Below are positions 27,914 through 36,142 of a DNA stretch of 64,000 nucleotides, one piece after another; the stretch's first letter is position 1; each line of letters starts with the position of its first letter. The stretch lies in the NCBI GenBank assembly GCA_001770855.1, contig MESE01000057.1:62001-126000 (forward strand), written 5' to 3'. The stretch is from Burkholderiales bacterium RIFCSPLOWO2_02_FULL_57_36. Its GTDB lineage: Bacteria > Pseudomonadota > Gammaproteobacteria > Burkholderiales > Burkholderiaceae_D. A program made the position numbers and the translations under genes. The notes beneath the pieces were generated by a model, which worked only from the letters and a program-made list of their open reading frames with translations, searched no databases and was not told where the DNA came from.

Positions 27914-29701
27914 ATGATGACCGCAACCTCATTGAAAACCATCGCCGCGCCGGCGTTCCTCAGCGCCGCCGCGGATGCCGCCGCAAGCGTGCCGGATGCG
28001 CAAAACGAACTGGCGCAGCCGGCCGCGAGCAAATACTGCCTGGAACTGAAGAACCTGAGCAAGTCCTACGGTACCGGCGCGCACCGCACGTCGGTCTTGA
28101 AAGACATCAACCTGCAAATCAAGGAAGGCGAATTCGTCGCCATCGTCGGCTTTTCCGGCAGCGGCAAGACCACGCTGATCTCGCTGATCGCCGGCCTGAT
28201 CGCGCCGGACGAAGGCGCGGTGCTGCGCAACGGCCAACCGATCGACGGCCCGGCGCCGGATCGCGGCGTGGTGTTCCAGAGCTATTCGCTGATGCCGTGG
28301 ATGACGGTGCGCGACAATGTCGCGCTCGCGGTCGACCAGGTATTCAAGGGCGCGCCGAAAGCAGAACGCGATGCCAGGGTGCTCAAGTACATCGACATGG
28401 TGAACCTGACACCCGCCTTGGAAAAGCGCCCGGCGGAACTGTCCGGCGGCATGCGCCAGCGCGTCGCGGTGGCGCGCGCACTGGCCGCCAACCCGGACAT
28501 CCTGCTGCTGGACGAGCCGCTGTCGGCGCTGGATGCGCTGACCCGCGCCAAGCTGCAGGATGAAATCATCCGCATCTGGAATCAGGAAAAGAAGACCGTG
28601 ATCCTGATCACCAACGATGTCGATGAAGGCATCATGATGGCGGACCGCATCATCCCGCTCAATCCCGGACCCGGCGCCACCTTCGGCCCGGAATTTCCGG
28701 TGACGCTGGCGCGCCCGCGCGACCGCGCCGGCATGAATCATTCGGAAGACTTCAAGAAAATCCGTAAGGAAGTCACGCGTTACCTGATGGATGTCGGCGC
28801 GCAGAAAAACGCCGGTGACGAGAACAAAATCGTCCACCTGCCCACGGTCGTGCCGAACACCAGCAACGAACACAAGCAGGCATCGAAACCGGGCGCCGCG
28901 CCGGAAAAGACGCCGGCCCATCTGGAGCGCTACGTCGAGTTCTCCAAGGTATCGAAGATCTATCCGAGCCGCACCGGACCGATCAAGGTGGTCGAGGAAT
29001 TCGACCTGAAGATCCGCAAGGGCGAATTCATTTCCGTGATCGGCCATTCCGGCTGCGGCAAATCGACCGTGCTGTCGATGATCGCCGGCCTGACCGACAT
29101 CAGCGAAGGCGGCATCTTCCTCGACAGCAGGGAAGTGACGGCTGCCGGCCCGGACCGCGGCATTGTGTTCCAGGCGCCCAGCCTGGTGCCTTGGCTCTCC
29201 GCCTACGACAATGTCGGCCTTGGCGTCGAGAAGGTGTTCCCGCATGTCAGCAAGAAAGAGCGCAACGACATCATCGAGCACTATCTGGAGCGTGTCGGCC
29301 TGGCAGGCGCGGCGCAAAAGAAGGCGTTCGAATTGTCGAACGGCATGAAGCAGCGGGTCGGCATCGCGCGCGCGTTCGCGCTATCGCCCAAGCTGTTGCT
29401 GCTGGACGAACCGTTCGGCATGCTGGACTCGCTCACGCGCTGGGATTTGCAGGAAGTGCTGATGGAAGTGTGGACCCGCACCAAGCTGACCGCGATCATG
29501 GTCACGCACGATGTGGATGAAGCGATCTTGCTGGCCGACCGTGTGATCATGATGACCAACGGCCCGCGCGCCAAGGTCGGCAAGATCATGGAAGTCAAGC
29601 TGCCGCGGCCGCGCACGCGCAAGGCGCTGCTGGAACATCCGGACTATTACAAGCTGAGGGAGGAGCTGCTCGACTTCCTGAACGAGTGCGATCACGCATA
29701 A
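27914..29701 (+). CDS. nrtC: Nitrate ABC transporter ATPase with two nucleotide-binding domains
   Basis: 595 residues holding two complete ABC domains in tandem. The first has Walker [10 protein letters not shown], signature [14 protein letters not shown] and [11 protein letters not shown]. The second has GHSGCGKST, an altered signature [14 protein letters not shown] and [11 protein letters not shown]. They are joined by a linker of about 70 residues. Cyanobacterial NrtC is one ATPase fused to an NrtA-like domain, with NrtD a separate ATPase. Here both ATPases are one polypeptide and no binding domain is present. ATG at 27914 follows AAGGGGAAC. A strong terminator follows the stop. Confidence 0.92.
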   Translation: MMTATSLKTIAAPAFLSAAADAAASVPDAQNELAQPAASKYCLELKNLSKSYGTGAHRTSVLKDINLQIKEGEFVAIVGFSGSGKTTLISLIAGLIAPDEGAVLRNGQPIDGPAPDRGVVFQSYSLMPWMTVRDNVALAVDQVFKGAPKAERDARVLKYIDMVNLTPALEKRPAELSGGMRQRVAVARALAANPDILLLDEPLSALDALTRAKLQDEIIRIWNQEKKTVILITNDVDEGIMMADRIIPLNPGPGATFGPEFPVTLARPRDRAGMNHSEDFKKIRKEVTRYLMDVGAQKNAGDENKIVHLPTVVPNTSNEHKQASKPGAAPEKTPAHLERYVEFSKVSKIYPSRTGPIKVVEEFDLKIRKGEFISVIGHSGCGKSTVLSMIAGLTDISEGGIFLDSREVTAAGPDRGIVFQAPSLVPWLSAYDNVGLGVEKVFPHVSKKERNDIIEHYLERVGLAGAAQKKAFELSNGMKQRVGIARAFALSPKLLLLDEPFGMLDSLTRWDLQEVLMEVWTRTKLTAIMVTHDVDEAILLADRVIMMTNGPRAKVGKIMEVKLPRPRTRKALLEHPDYYKLREELLDFLNECDHA

Positions 29702-29728
29702 AAATCACTCGTGGGAGAAGAGACTTGA

Positions 29729-29761
29729 CGGGCGGCGGAGAAATCCGCCGCCCGGTTTTTT
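29729..29761 (+). terminator. Rho-independent terminator of the nrt operon
   Basis: An 11-bp stem CGGGCGGCGGA/TCCGCCGCCCG with a GAAA tetraloop is followed by GG and a T run, 27 bases after the nrtC stop. Confidence 0.9.
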
Positions 29762-29799
29762 ATTCATTGTAGATGCGCGGCACGCGCCGAAACGGCACG

Positions 29800-30125
29800 T
29801 CACTTCTTGATTTTGTCGATCACCATCTGCACACCCGTCGCGCCCGCCGCCGCTTGCGCGACACCACCTTCAAGATCCCCTGACTGCCCGATCGCCTGGC
29901 CGCCGCGCGAGATGGGCGCGACGACATGCACCTGCTTTTGCTCGCCCGGGAGCTCGCCGCCCTTCACGCCCATGATTCGGTTATCTCGCGCTCGCTTTTT
30001 CCGGCGCGCAGCATGCCGGTTGCGGCAGCGTCACCGCGCTGCCGCAGGGCTCGGCGACATGGATCGCCTGTCCCCGTCCACACGCAGGTGCAATCCGGCC
30101 AAAATCGGCCTGTCGCCAAGCCTGG
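29800..30125 (-). pseudogene. Frameshifted gene remnant of unknown function
   Basis: On the minus strand, protein-like sequence jumps between frames. One frame reads GDRPILAGLHLRVDGDR, another then gives AIHVAEPCGSAVTLPQP up to a TAA near 29981. A third gives GVKGGELPGEQKQVHVVAPI up to the TGA at 29800-29802, with an ATG at 29973 that could only make 57 residues. This suggests a decayed gene between the globin and nrtC. I cannot name the family. The overlapping + strand frame at 29807-30370 looks like an antisense shadow. Confidence 0.35.
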
Positions 30126-30151
30126 CGGTCAGTGACCCCGCTTCCGTATGC

Positions 30152-30568
30152 TCACGCCGGTACCGTCTTGGCGGCGTCCTTCATTGCATTGGCAAGAATG
30201 GTGTATGCCCGAGTCCAGGCTTCCTTGACTTCTTCGGTGAATGCGTCGCCGAGGCCCGCGCCCAACGTCCACAGCAGCGCGCCGGCAACGGTATCGTAGT
30301 CCTTGTCCTTGACGCGGTAAGCGACATGGCGCGTGCCGAGGTCCTGCACCGCCGGCACGATGTCGCCTAGCTGGTCGAGTTTCATCACCACGGTGTTGAG
30401 CATGGCCATCAGCTTGCGGCCCTGTTCGACGATGTCGCCCTTGAACATCGGCTGCAGCGAAGGATCGGTCTCGAACAGCTTGCGGTAAAACAGTTCAGCT
30501 GCCTTCTCTTTGATAGGCACCACTTTCTGCCAGGAGGTTTGTACCAGGGTGATTTGTTGCGGTGTCAT
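30152..30568 (-). CDS. Single-domain globin (Vgb-like haemoglobin)
   Basis: 138-residue globin fold: MTPQQITLVQTSWQKVVPIKEKAAELFY, LMAMLNTVVMKLDQL, and the proximal His in GTRHVAYRVKDKDY. Single-domain bacterial haemoglobins bind O2 and NO and need a separate reductase. No FAD domain is fused here. Globin genes inside nitrate assimilation operons (for example bjgb in Bradyrhizobium) are linked to NO protection, which is the likely role. ATG at 30568 follows AGGAAAT. It is the last gene of the redox operon, 12 bases after the cytochrome gene. Confidence 0.92.
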   Translation of the reverse strand: MTPQQITLVQTSWQKVVPIKEKAAELFYRKLFETDPSLQPMFKGDIVEQGRKLMAMLNTVVMKLDQLGDIVPAVQDLGTRHVAYRVKDKDYDTVAGALLWTLGAGLGDAFTEEVKEAWTRAYTILANAMKDAAKTVPA

Positions 30569-30580
30569 GGAATATTTCCT

Positions 30581-30934
30581 TTATTTAACGATTGCGATCA
30601 TGTAATCAACTGCTGCCTTTACTTCATCGTCGCTCAGCTTGCCGTTGCCGCCTCGCGGCGGCATCATCGTGCTTTGCGGACCGAAGAAACCGTTCAACGC
30701 ATGCTGCTGCAATACTTTCTTTCCCTTGGCCAGGCGCGGACGCCAAGCCTCCTTGTCGTGCACCGGCGGCGCATCGGCGAAGCCGGCGGCATGACACGCC
30801 TTGCAGGTGTCGAGCCAGATTGCACGTCCCTTTGCCAGATGCGGATCGGCAAAGCTCGGAAAGCCGGCGTCGGCTGCGGCCAGCCGCGACCACAGCAGCG
30901 CGCCGGAAAGAGCGATCAGGCAAGCGGCTTTCAT
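30581..30934 (-). CDS. Small periplasmic mono-haem cytochrome c
   Basis: 117 residues with a signal peptide (MKAACLIALSGALLWSRLAAADA) and one haem motif, CKACH. The probable axial Met lies in STMMPPRGGNGKLSDDEVKAAVDYM, the usual class I or c5-like C-terminus. It should carry electrons in the periplasm. The start at 30934 gives a proper signal peptide; the upstream extension is discarded. It is tightly packed between the haem protein above (4 bases) and the globin. Confidence 0.92.
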   Translation of the reverse strand: MKAACLIALSGALLWSRLAAADAGFPSFADPHLAKGRAIWLDTCKACHAAGFADAPPVHDKEAWRPRLAKGKKVLQQHALNGFFGPQSTMMPPRGGNGKLSDDEVKAAVDYMIAIVK

Positions 30935-30938
30935 CGGA

Positions 30939-31514
30939 TTACCTGTTGATCGGGATGCGCAATACCACGCCACCCATCACGTCGCCGATCTTGAAATCGG
31001 TACGCGGCGTGTCCTTGTGGTTGTTGTGGCAGGTCACGCAGGCCGGCGCAATCGCAGTGTCGGCATAGACCGCCGTGAAGTAGGTTTTCTTGCCCAGGGT
31101 TTCTTCCTTGTAGAAGTTCTTGCCCGGGTTCTTGGCGACGAAATCCAGGCCTTCCTTTTCCACCGGCGTTTTTGCCGCATTCTGCTTGTTCACCGGCCAC
31201 AGCGACAGCAGCGAATAGCTGAAATTCGGCTTGCTCTTGGCGACTTCCTCGGCACCGAAACGGAACATTTGCGCCGGCAGCACCAACGCCTTGTCGTCCT
31301 TCCAGTGTTCGCTCGCCTTGATGATCTTTTCCTCATTTTGCAGGCGGTTGACGATCAGGCGGGTATAGACGGCCCGGTCGGCCGCCATCACCGAATGCAG
31401 CGCATCGGCCATTTCCCGCGGCGTAATGCCGGACGCATGAGCAGACAACGCGCTCGCCGCAAGGACCGCGCCGAGCGCCAGAAAACCGGATTGCATCTTT
31501 GCGCTTCTCTTCAT
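30939..31514 (-). CDS. DUF3365 / Tll0287-like c-type haem protein
   Basis: 191 residues. A signal peptide ending SAHAS is followed by a Tll0287-like haem domain. Its single c-haem motif CVTCHNNHKDTPR sits near the C-terminus after YFTAVYADTAIAPA. These proteins are known as haem-bearing sensory or redox domains, sometimes fused to signalling modules; here it stands alone. The start at 31514 is chosen because AAGGAG is well placed; two upstream in-frame ATGs lack it. A role in sensing or relaying electrons or NO in the adjoining chain is inferred. Confidence 0.85.
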   Translation of the reverse strand: MKRSAKMQSGFLALGAVLAASALSAHASGITPREMADALHSVMAADRAVYTRLIVNRLQNEEKIIKASEHWKDDKALVLPAQMFRFGAEEVAKSKPNFSYSLLSLWPVNKQNAAKTPVEKEGLDFVAKNPGKNFYKEETLGKKTYFTAVYADTAIAPACVTCHNNHKDTPRTDFKIGDVMGGVVLRIPINR

Positions 31515-31562
31515 TTCTTTCTCCTTCATGGTTAAAAAGTGTTCCCCCTGCAATCCGCGCCG

Positions 31563-32990
31563 TTACGGGTTGCGTGATGCACGTTGGCGCTGCTTCTCTG
31601 CATCCTTTGCCACAGCCATGTCGATGCTCGGCACGTGCCGCGACGGCATGCCCTTGAAGTTGTCGGCGATCAGGCCGGGCTCGGCCAGCGCGTCGATCGC
31701 GAAGCCGAGACCGTGACAACTCATGCATGTGGCCCGTATCATTTTTTCGTTGGGGCGCAGCGTATCGTTCTGGTTGTGCTGTACCACCATCCGAACGCCG
31801 TCCTCGGTGCGCATTCTCACGCGCGGCATATGACAGCTCGCGCACGACACGCCGGAGCCCGGCGGCGCCTGACCGGCAATTTCCTTCTGCCACAACGCGT
31901 AATGCGGCGATTGTTTATAGGCCAACGTATGCTTGTCGTTGTGGCAGTTCATGCACGATTCCACCGCAGCCGTCGCGCTATCGAAACGGTGCGCGCCGTG
32001 GCACGACGTGCAGCCAAGTTGCTTGTGCGCGGCATCCGCCTTCATCGGCTGGCGTGCCATGCCCGGTGTCATCGGCGACAAATCCTGCGCCAACCGCATG
32101 CCGTGCTTGCCGGCATGGAAGCCCTTGGTTTCTTCCACGTGACAACCTTTGCATGTTTCTGTGCCGCTGGGGCGCTCGGTCCATTTTCCGGCGTTATCGC
32201 CGGCGCTAGATACATGGCAACCGCTACAGTTGACGCCGGCCTGCGCATGCGCGGTGCCAAGCCAGTCGGTCTGCAATGCTGCGCTGCCGTGCTTGCCGGC
32301 CGGTGCATCCTGCTCAGCCGTCGACAGCGGCTTCAATGGATATCTGGCGGCCGGATAACTCGCCATCTCCTTTACCATTGCTCCCAGTTCGCGTTGTGGC
32401 AACAGCGCCTTTTGCAATACCTTCGCCTCGTTGTTGTGCTTGAGCAGGAAATCCTCGTACAGCGCGCGATTGTCGTGATAGTTGTGGCAACCCGCGGCGG
32501 TACAGCCGTCGAACGCGAGGTCCTTGTGGTCCGGCGGCATTTCTTCTTCGCCTGCATGGCAATGGAAGCAAACGTCGACCGGCTTGGTCACCGCCATCGC
32601 CTGCGTGATGCCGGGTTTGTGCTCGACGTGACAGGTGATGCACATTTTGGCATCGATTTTTTCCAGCCGGCCGGCATTGCGTGGATCGTCGAACTTGCTG
32701 GCCGGATGCTTGTCATCGGCATCTTTCAGTTCCGCGCCATGGCATTTCACACAGGCTTCCTGTATCGCCTCGGGGCCACCGAACGAGGCGCCATGGCAAC
32801 TTTCGCACTTCAATTCAATCTGATAGTGGCCGTGCGTGGTCTGGCCGGGCAGCAGCATCGCGCGCGCAGTCGCAAACAGCGGACTGTCTGCCGCGTTCTT
32901 GTCCAGCAATCCGACTGTCAGGTACGCCGCCATTGCCACGCTCAGCACTCCCCAGTAAATCCACAGAATCCTGCGGCTCTTCTTTGCCAT
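31563..32990 (-). CDS. Membrane-anchored multihaem cytochrome c (11 haem motifs)
   Basis: 475 residues. An uncleaved N-terminal anchor (WIYWGVLSVAMAAYLTVGLL) exposes a periplasmic domain with ten CXXCH motifs starting near residues 62, 80, 117, 141, 255, 280, 327, 346, 383 and 422, plus one CX4CH (CTAAGCH) near 163. No CXXCK is present, so it lacks the NrfA-type catalytic haem. The spacing suggests two clusters, 62-167 and 255-426. It resembles multihaem electron conduits, but I cannot assign a known enzyme. The ATG at 32990 lies three bases after the upstream stop, implying coupled translation. Confidence 0.9.
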   Translation of the reverse strand: MAKKSRRILWIYWGVLSVAMAAYLTVGLLDKNAADSPLFATARAMLLPGQTTHGHYQIELKCESCHGASFGGPEAIQEACVKCHGAELKDADDKHPASKFDDPRNAGRLEKIDAKMCITCHVEHKPGITQAMAVTKPVDVCFHCHAGEEEMPPDHKDLAFDGCTAAGCHNYHDNRALYEDFLLKHNNEAKVLQKALLPQRELGAMVKEMASYPAARYPLKPLSTAEQDAPAGKHGSAALQTDWLGTAHAQAGVNCSGCHVSSAGDNAGKWTERPSGTETCKGCHVEETKGFHAGKHGMRLAQDLSPMTPGMARQPMKADAAHKQLGCTSCHGAHRFDSATAAVESCMNCHNDKHTLAYKQSPHYALWQKEIAGQAPPGSGVSCASCHMPRVRMRTEDGVRMVVQHNQNDTLRPNEKMIRATCMSCHGLGFAIDALAEPGLIADNFKGMPSRHVPSIDMAVAKDAEKQRQRASRNP

Positions 32991-32993
32991 TGT

Positions 32994-34976
32994 TTAAAAG
33001 TAGTAAGTCTTCAAGATGTGAAAGCCGAGCAGAACCGGCACCGGCCAGAACAACAGAATATGAATCCAGGTGCTGTTCACGCGCCAGCGACGCACCAGTG
33101 CCGGCGGCAGGCGGTGTTCCTGCGCAATCATCAGGGCGGCAATGCCGCCGGCCAGGATCAGTGCGATGAAGCTGCTCATCAGCAGGAAATTGAGCTCGCT
33201 ACCGAGACGGCCGCCGGTATGCAAGTACAACCCGGTCAGCGCCGCCAGGCCGAGCAGCACATGCAGTACGCGCCAGATCGCGAAGTCGCCAAAGCGGATG
33301 CGCGACCAGCGCTTGCGGAACGTGAGCAACAATCCCAGTGCAGTCAGGCCAAGCACGGTGAAGCCGCTGATCTGTTTGTACAGGCTGACCAGCCACAGGT
33401 CGTCCCAGCGCCATGCGGTCCGCACCGTGTCGACAAATGGAATCGCCGGCGTGATCAACATCATCAACGCGAACAGCAATGCAGCGACGGCGCCGGCCAA
33501 CATGGTGCGATGCGCGCGCACCGGCTCACGCTCCACGCTGCCGCCGGCCAATTCCGCCACCAGCGGCTTGCACGATCCGCATACGGTGGAAGCCCTCGTG
33601 CAGGCCGCCAGTTGTTCGACGCTGCAGTTGCCGGCCGCGATCGCTTCGCCCAGTTGGCCGCGCGTGACGCCGGTGCAGTTGCAGACGATCGCGGTCGCCG
33701 GCCAATTGACGACGCTGGTCGCATCCTCTTCCGGCCACAGCAAACCGGTGCGACGGAAGCGCCACAACTGCCACGGAAATATTCTGCGGTTATGCGTCAC
33801 CGCTTCCTGCAGGCGCCGCATGTCGGGACATTCGCCGACCGCCATCGCGCCGATCAGGACTCCGCGCTCGACCACCACCTTGCGGTACACGCTGTTTCCC
33901 TTGTCCTCGTATACCGCCAGCGTCGCAAGATCGAGACCGTCGCGTTCGCCCGTGCGTCCCATGCTGAACACCGGCAAATCAAGGACTTTCAGGTGCGTGG
34001 CCTGCAGCGATCCGGCGTAGTTCGCCTCATCGCCGCATACTGTATGCACCGCGACCGCCGCCTGCTCGAAGCCGGGCGCGACGATGCCGTATACCTTTCC
34101 GCGATGCTCGGCGCATTCGCCGATGGCATATATGGAAGGATCTGAAGTCTGCATCTGATCGTTGACACGGATGCCGCGCCCGATATGCAGACCGGCCTGC
34201 AGCGCCAGATCGATATTCGGCTTGATGCCGGCGGCGATCACGATAGTGTCGCATTCGACGGTGAAGCCGCCGCGCAGGCTGATGCCGGTTACCACGCCCT
34301 CGCCGTGGATGCGTTTGACCGCGGCGCCGGGCCACACCTTGATGCCGGTCGCCTCAACATGGGCGCGCAACTGGTTGGAGGCTTTCTGGTCGAGTTGCCG
34401 CATCATCAGCCGCTCGTTGTTTTCGATCACCCACACCTCGGTGTTGAAGCGCTGCATCGCGCGCGCCGCTTCCAGTCCGAGCAATCCGCCGCCCAGTACC
34501 ACGGTGCGGCGGCTGCGGATGCGCCGTGCGAACAGGCGTTGCGTGTCGCTCATGTCGCGGAACACATAGACGTTGGCTTGCCCCACGCCTGGCACATCGG
34601 GAATGCGTGCGCGCGAACCTGTGGCGAGCACCAGTTTCGAGTAACTTTGCACACGCCCCATCGAATCCTCGATCTGCCGCGCGGCGCGATCGATCTCGAT
34701 CACTGCGCAGTTCAAGCGCGTTTCGATGTTCGGCCCCTGCGGCAGCGCCAGCCCCTGCGTCAATGCCGCCCAGTCAGTTTCCCCTGCAAGAAAGGAGGAC
34801 AGGCGCACGCGGTTATACGGCTCCCACGGCTCATCGCCGTAGATCACCATGGCAACCGATGGATCGCGCCGATACAAATCCTGCGCAAAACGCACCCCGA
34901 CAGGGCCGGTACCGATCACCACGATCGGTTCTTCGGCACATGATGTATCGGGCACGGGCTTCGGCACTGCAACCAC
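32994..34976 (-). CDS. FAD/NAD(P)H oxidoreductase fused to BFD [2Fe-2S] and a membrane cytochrome b-like domain
   Basis: About 660 residues. The N-terminus is a NirB-like FAD module (VVIGTGPVGVRFA, VVLGGGLLGLEAARAM, IYAIGECAEHRGKVYG). A BFD-type [2Fe-2S] domain follows (AIVCNCTGVTRGQL with TVCGSCKPLVAEL). The C-terminal 200 residues have about five membrane segments with histidines in VLHVL, YLHTG, WIHIL and GFHIL, enough for two b haems. The sirohaem domain of NirB is absent. The start is probably the GTG at 34976, six bases after GGGAG; TTG at 34997 is the alternative. It is first in the redox operon, behind a leader terminator. Confidence 0.87.
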   Translation of the reverse strand: MVAVPKPVPDTSCAEEPIVVIGTGPVGVRFAQDLYRRDPSVAMVIYGDEPWEPYNRVRLSSFLAGETDWAALTQGLALPQGPNIETRLNCAVIEIDRAARQIEDSMGRVQSYSKLVLATGSRARIPDVPGVGQANVYVFRDMSDTQRLFARRIRSRRTVVLGGGLLGLEAARAMQRFNTEVWVIENNERLMMRQLDQKASNQLRAHVEATGIKVWPGAAVKRIHGEGVVTGISLRGGFTVECDTIVIAAGIKPNIDLALQAGLHIGRGIRVNDQMQTSDPSIYAIGECAEHRGKVYGIVAPGFEQAAVAVHTVCGDEANYAGSLQATHLKVLDLPVFSMGRTGERDGLDLATLAVYEDKGNSVYRKVVVERGVLIGAMAVGECPDMRRLQEAVTHNRRIFPWQLWRFRRTGLLWPEEDATSVVNWPATAIVCNCTGVTRGQLGEAIAAGNCSVEQLAACTRASTVCGSCKPLVAELAGGSVEREPVRAHRTMLAGAVAALLFALMMLITPAIPFVDTVRTAWRWDDLWLVSLYKQISGFTVLGLTALGLLLTFRKRWSRIRFGDFAIWRVLHVLLGLAALTGLYLHTGGRLGSELNFLLMSSFIALILAGGIAALMIAQEHRLPPALVRRWRVNSTWIHILLFWPVPVLLGFHILKTYYF

Positions 34977-35001
34977 ATCGCTCTCCCGGCGCAACAAATA
35001 T

Positions 35002-35045
35002 AAAAAAAAGGATGCCTGCCCGCATGTAGCAGGCAGGACATCCTT
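35002..35045 (-). terminator. Leader terminator (attenuator) of the redox operon
   Basis: A 13-bp stem with one bulge (AAGGATG and CCTGCC paired with GGCAGG and CATCCTT) is followed by eight U on the minus strand. It lies about 25 bases before the predicted GTG start and just ahead of the ribosome binding site, so it should prevent expression unless antitermination occurs. Confidence 0.85.
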
Positions 35046-35053
35046 GTCCGTTT

Positions 35054-35139
35054 TGGATCATCCGCGATCCATACAGTGCACTCCTTCTTTGGCGCACACT
35101 GTTAACTAAAATTCGCCTGACGCATTAGTCAGCGGCGAA
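35054..35139 (-). promoter_or_regulatory. Two hexaloop hairpins upstream of the redox-operon attenuator
   Basis: On the minus strand CTGAC/GTCAG, within a TTCGCC/GGCGAA outer stem (35112-35139), closes the hexaloop TAATGC. TGGATC/GATCCA (35054-35071) closes GCGGAT. The two-hairpin plus terminator layout resembles an ANTAR leader, but neither loop shows the A1/G4 pattern seen before nrtA. Control by NasT is therefore only a suggestion. Confidence 0.45.
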
Positions 35140-35192
35140 CGTGTTTCTGTAATTTTCTTGATCCATGCTCAAACATGAGCATGGATCTATTT

Positions 35193-35208
35193 AGCAAGAT
35201 GAATGCCA
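35193..35208 (-). promoter_or_regulatory. Sigma-54 -24/-12 promoter of the redox operon
   Basis: Minus-strand TGGCATTCATCTTGCT has the exact 10-base GG to GC spacing. Predicted start is near 35182, with a leader of about 205 bases. A 10-bp dyad ATCCATGCTC/GAGCATGGAT (35161-35186) overlaps the start. A degenerate NtrC-like GCACA-N5-AATGC lies further upstream, toward nasT. Confidence 0.75.
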
Positions 35209-35426
35209 TCCGCCCTTATCTGCAATTCGCCCCATAAAGAATCATCATCAATACGAAGATGCCAGCGACGTAATCACTTGCAGGTTCAGTACTCGCTAGT
35301 GGACCGTAACAGCCGATTTGGAAGGGAAAGGTGCACGTGCGGCAGGCACTTTCGAATTAGTTGTTGCAGTCCACCAGTTTATGCATTGTTTTTGTGCAAT
35401 GCACCAGAGAAGGACCGCAAAATGGG

Positions 35427-36050
35427 TCATCCCAGCAGGTCGGCCACGTCCAGCATGCGTTGCGCGACTTCGGACAGCTTCAAATTCTTGTCCATCGCCA
35501 GGCGGCGCAGCTTGCGGTAGGACTCATCCTCCGAGCAGTGATGACGCTCCATCAGGAAACCCTTGGCGCGCTCGATGATCTTGCGTTCAGCCAGCTTGAG
35601 CTTGACCTCCGACAATTCATGACGCAGCTTCTGATCGAATTCGAAGCGCGCGATGGCCACATCCAGCACCGCGGTCACCCGCTCGGCAGACAGGCCCGCC
35701 ACGACATAGGCTGACACCCCCGCTTCGATCGCCGCGTGCATCTTGCTCTTGTCTCCGTCTTCGGTGAAGCACACGATGGGACGCCTGTCGCTGGCAGTGG
35801 CCGCGACTACTTCCTTCAGCGCGGCATCCGACTGTGCATCGACGATGATCACATCCGGCTGTAATTGCGCAATCTGCCGCGCCAGGTCGGCGTCCGGCGG
35901 CAACGCTGCCAGGATGTTGTAACCACTCTCCAGCAAGCCGATGCGCAGCGCGCGGGCGCGCTCGGCCTGCTCCTGTGCCGCCTCGTCGGCGCCTTCCGGC
36001 GCGACCAGCGAATTGACGACGACGATCTTGAGTTTTTTCGAATCGGTCAT
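35427..36050 (-). CDS. nasT: ANTAR-domain nitrate antiterminator NasT
   Basis: 207 residues from the ATG at 36050; an alternative ATG at 36068 adds six. The N-terminus is a receiver-like domain ([29 protein letters not shown]). The C-terminal ANTAR domain has [30 protein letters not shown] followed by the helix ending [11 protein letters not shown]. NasT binds two-hexaloop leader RNAs and allows read-through of terminators when its partner NasS releases it in nitrate. No nasS is visible in the window. It is just upstream of the redox operon on the same strand, and the nrtA leader has a matching RNA motif. Confidence 0.93.
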   Translation of the reverse strand: MTDSKKLKIVVVNSLVAPEGADEAAQEQAERARALRIGLLESGYNILAALPPDADLARQIAQLQPDVIIVDAQSDAALKEVVAATASDRRPIVCFTEDGDKSKMHAAIEAGVSAYVVAGLSAERVTAVLDVAIARFEFDQKLRHELSEVKLKLAERKIIERAKGFLMERHHCSEDESYRKLRRLAMDKNLKLSEVAQRMLDVADLLG

Positions 36051-36142
36051 GGGAGTCACGGGAGTCATGGGAATATAAGCAAAATGTGCTTTCCTTTACA
36101 ATACGGCTTTGCAAAAAGCTTGCCACCCCCAATTTTCCCCCT

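Noticed and set aside
26731-28062. 443-residue minus-strand frame across nrtB
   Set aside because: Opposes three well-defined transporter genes; no protein family features.
29807-30370. 187-residue + strand frame between nrtC and globin
   Set aside because: Overlaps the globin gene antisense; the protein-like signal is on the minus strand in broken frames.
31584-34145. 853-residue + strand frame opposite the cytochrome operon
   Set aside because: The minus strand encodes clear haem motifs and an FAD protein; the + frame is a high-GC shadow with no features.
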